Assembly (NCBI RefSeq): GCF_023278565.1
Contig: NC_064676.1
Span: 4,030,001-4,094,000, forward strand
DNA length: 64,000 nucleotides
Source: Colletotrichum lupini
Lineage: Eukaryota > Ascomycota > Sordariomycetes > Glomerellales > Glomerellaceae
Reading direction: 5' to 3'
Below the pieces are notes generated by a model, which did no database searches, was not told the DNA's origin, and saw only the letters and a program-made list of their open reading frames with translations. Shown here piece by piece: positions 61,037 through 64,000 of the stretch; the stretch's first letter is position 1, and each line of letters opens with the position of its first letter. The translations under genes and the position numbers were made by a program.

Positions 61037-62462
61037 GCACTGCTACCATGTAGAAACCCTCGCAGCGCTGGCGACTGATTACGATGCTGTCTTTTCTATC
61101 CCAAAATCAGCTGGATGGTCTGCCGCCTGCTATAACGAGACGTGTGCGCTCAACCCATCAGGTACGAGTTCGGAGAAAACACAACTTAGGCAGGTGATAA
61201 GCTATAATAGGGGGACGAATGCCAGGGGCCAACCCTTTTCCTCGCTTCAGGATTGATCACGGGCAGGAACAATGTGTCTGATTAGATACGACACCAAGAA
61301 TATGCTTATGGGGGAAACGAGCGGAAAGGGGGGAAAAGATGTAAAGATGAGACACGGAAAGGATGCCAGCCCTGGGGTTTGGGAAATGCCCTGCGGGCGC
61401 CAGAAAGAATAATAATGTCAATGCTTTGAGGCAAAGCAGGCTTCAGATATGTAAATTGAGATCACGCTGCCACCTTGGGTGGTCAGTCATTCTCTTCCTA
61501 TCATGTATTGTATGGTAATCATCACGAGCCTTATTGTGAAAAAGAGGAAAAAGAGAAAGGAAAGGTTTTTCATGAATATCGGACGTCAAATAGGATCCAC
61601 TGGCTGCCGGTTGCTTACCTAAGTTAGCCCGCCGAAGATGGCCACCTGGGAAAAACTCACGACTTGCGCCCTAGGGGGTAAACGACCAGACGACGGATAC
61701 AACCTGCTCCACTCTGGTTTGTCGGCTCCGTTCCGGATTCTAGATCAGATTCTGGAAGTGCCATGCGATATAAGCAGAGTGGCAAGAAGCTTAGATGATA
61801 GGATGATGCCGCCTTCAATCGATCCGGGCAAAGCACACACAGATTGCAGATACACCATGATACCATCCAGTGTACCAACCCATGTAGAACAGAATGCAGA
61901 ACAAGGAGTGGTAGACTTTGCTGGAAATATGTAGAGTCGGGACGTGCCTGGCTAAACTCCAAGAGTCTGGAGAGCTGATGGAAGCGGCTCAGTTGTGGAC
62001 TGCCGACCGCCTGATCTCTTCAGGCTGTTGGCCGATCTGATTCGCTTCCGCGCGTCACTGATAAAGCACGGAGAGCAAGGGTTCACCTGTCAAGGTACAT
62101 TACTTCTGGGTGCCATGGCGCCAAAAAGACAAGTCCCTCCGGTCTCCAAGGCCATTTACCCTGCCTCAGCCCCATTTCCCCCAATTGCATGCAGAGATAC
62201 TTGCCTGCCTGCGGGCAATCCGTACCTTTAATGCCCGTTCATAAAATTTCCAGCCCCCCTTCCATCCGCGACCTCGAAGCTCGACCCGGTCACCCACGAT
62301 TGCAACGGCCACCAAACAGCCTCGAGATCCGCGGCGCCCTCACTCCACCATTTACAATCCCTTCCTGCTCCCTGCTGCAGCCCTTCGCAGTCCCGCGCCT
62401 CGCCGACTTTTTCCTGGAAACTCAGTCATTCCGCCGTTCGTTATCTGAAATCTCCGCCCGTC
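61037..62462. other. Intergenic region upstream of PRP39
   Basis: About 1.4 kb without a supported gene. The last 250 bases are C-rich and presumably the PRP39 leader. Confidence 0.5.
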
Positions 62463-64000
62463 ATGTCTGATTACGACCACTTTGGGAGCTCCGAGGAGGA
62501 GAGCGCCGAGATCAAGAAGCTCCAGGCCGATGTGGTACGTGAACTGCGACACCAACTATGTCGCACCTGATATCAAAATCAATTGAAAAAGATGCTAATC
62601 TGAATACGCGCCCACAGGAAGTTGATCCCGATAACTTCGAAACTTGGGAGAAGCTGGTTCGCGCCTGCGAGGGTCTGGAGGGCGGCCTGAACCGCAACTC
62701 CAGCCCCCAGGCCCTTGCCACTCTTCGAGATGCCTACGATCGCTTCCTCCTCAAATTCCCTCTGCTCTTTGGCTACTGGAAGAAGTACGCGGAACTCGAG
62801 TTCAACATTGCTGGACCCGAGTCAGCAGAGATGGTTAGTCGGTTTCGTGTCGCATCGCGTCGCATCGCATCGCATTGCATCCCTTGGCTCCCGGCCGCGA
62901 CTGACGTTGCGCTTCTCTCTAGGTCTACGAGCGAGGATGCGCCAGCATCACCAATTCTGTCGACTTGTGGACCGACTACTGCTCCTTCAAAATGGAGACC
63001 ACACACGTCCCACACCTCGTCAGAGAGTAAGTAGTTGATGGCCGGCTTTCCTTCCCCCTTAACATCACCATCACCACAGCATGCCTCACCGGCCGCTCGG
63101 CGCATCGATCGAGCCATACATGGACTCCATCCATTTGCCTTTCAAGTATCCGTCGGTGAGAAATGCCAACAGCAGCCCCATTGTTGGGATGCCCTCTCAC
63201 GCTAGTAGTTACCAGGCTCTGCTGATTTCCACTTGACGATGACTGATCCGTTGTCCGCTCCACGTCGCATTCACACCACCACCACCACATCGCTCTCATT
63301 GGAATGCCTTACTTTGGGCTTGGATTCGCTAGTTGATTTCACTTGATACCCCCTCCTGTATAGCACGCCTCCCATCCCCCTCTTCATCCCCTGTCCCTGC
63401 GCCCTTGGCTGTATACTGACCATTCGCTCCAGGCTCTTTGAACGCGGCGCAACCTGTGTCGGCCTTGACTTCCTCGCACATCCGTTCTGGGATAAGTACA
63501 TAGAGTACGAGGAGCGACAGGAGGCCCAAGACAAAATCTTCGCCATCCTGTCTCGAGTCATCCACATTCCGATGCACCAGTATGCTCGTTACTTTGAACG
63601 ATTCCGCCAGCTCTCCCACAGCCGCCCCGTCACCGAGCTGGTTCCGGCTGAGACGCTGCAGAGATTCCAGGCCGAGGTGGAGGCTGAGAGTGCCCAGTAT
63701 GCCGGTGCGCAGCGAACGGAGCTCGAGGTTGAACGCGACGTGCGCACCAAGATTGACGCCATGTACTATGAGTACTTTACCCAGACGCAGTCCGAGACCA
63801 ACAAGCGATGGACCTACGAATCCGAAATGAAGCGCCCTTACTTCCATGTTACCGAGCTTGAGAGCTCGCAGCTCACCAACTGGCGCAAGTACCTTGATTT
63901 TGAAGAGTCCGAGGGGAACACTACCCGCATCGTCTTTCTTTATGAGCGATGCTTGGTGACATGCGCCTTCTACGACGAATTCTGGTTCCGCTACGCCCGC
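62463..64000 (+). CDS. PRP39: Pre-mRNA splicing factor Prp39 (U1 snRNP), 5' part
   Basis: Exons 62463-62534, 62618-62833, 62923-63026 and 63433 to beyond 64000; the gene runs off the right edge. The introns are 83, 89 and 406 nt, the last unusually long. The product starts MSDYDHFGSSEEESAEIKKL and consists of HAT (half-a-TPR) helical repeats: DPDNFETWEKLVRACEGLEG, FLLKFPLLFGYWKKYAELEF, VYERGCASITNSVDLWTDYC, HPFWDKYIEYEERQEAQDKI and LTNWRKYLDFEES. Prp39 is a structural U1 snRNP protein that helps commit introns to splicing in the nucleus. The visible part is about 320 residues. Intron 2 holds a pentanucleotide repeat. Confidence 0.93.
62851..62880. repeat. Pentanucleotide repeat (CGCAT), six units
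   Basis: Six consecutive 5-nt units, four CGCAT with one CGCGT and one TGCAT, lie within the second intron of PRP39, 17 bases after its donor. Confidence 0.9.

Overview
This is a stretch of nuclear DNA from a filamentous ascomycete. The genes are split by short introns, mostly 50-110 nt, with GTAAGT-like donors, CTAAC/CTGAC branch sites and pyrimidine-rich acceptors. Coding sequence is moderately GC-rich, and long geneless stretches separate the genes. The protein sequences look like Sordariomycetes, perhaps Glomerellales; that placement is from general familiarity, not from a search. I support eighteen protein-coding loci and one tRNA. Exon coordinates were read by eye from splice signals and from continuity of the conserved protein. 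The total CDS length is divisible by three for every complete gene, and a coding-phase count was made for each reported intron.

Left part (1-20.2 kb): the window opens inside a large polyketide synthase gene, carrying ketoreductase, acyl carrier protein and a terminal condensation-like domain. This probably marks the right edge of a secondary-metabolite cluster lying to the left. A tRNA-Trp and about 2 kb without genes follow. Next come a polo-like kinase (minus strand), an OPA3-like mitochondrial protein and a small conserved protein of unknown function. Beyond these is a 7.2-kb interval with no gene that I can support, ending in a pyrimidine-rich stretch.

Middle (20.2-43 kb): mainly core eukaryotic genes. 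They are a small four-helix membrane protein, an Rtc3-like SBDS-domain protein spread over three short exons, a DH-PH RhoGEF, a SERCA-type calcium ATPase, the proteasome beta-3 subunit, a TUG/UBX-domain protein and ribosomal protein eL36. The last two genes here are lineage-flavoured: a small secreted cysteine-containing protein and a secreted class 3 lipase.

Right part (43-64 kb): a 14-3-3 gene stands between two long intergenic regions and is followed by a small gene of unknown function. Then come a synaptojanin-type phosphoinositide phosphatase with Sac1 and 5-phosphatase domains, an F-box-like gene carrying an in-frame stop, and the first half of PRP39, a U1 snRNP splicing factor, which runs off the right edge. 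Several products touch membrane and calcium handling or signalling (SERCA, inositol phosphatase, RhoGEF, 14-3-3, polo kinase), but they are separately promoted genes and I see no operon-like unit.

The most notable observations are an 8-nt microexon in the 14-3-3 gene, a proteasome gene whose start codon stands alone before a 19-nt microexon, the nonsense codon in the F-box-like gene, the altered His motif in the PKS condensation domain, and an 18-nt perfect palindrome within a cluster of GGTAGGTAAGG-type motifs upstream of 14-3-3. I did not find a convincing entirely new biological system.
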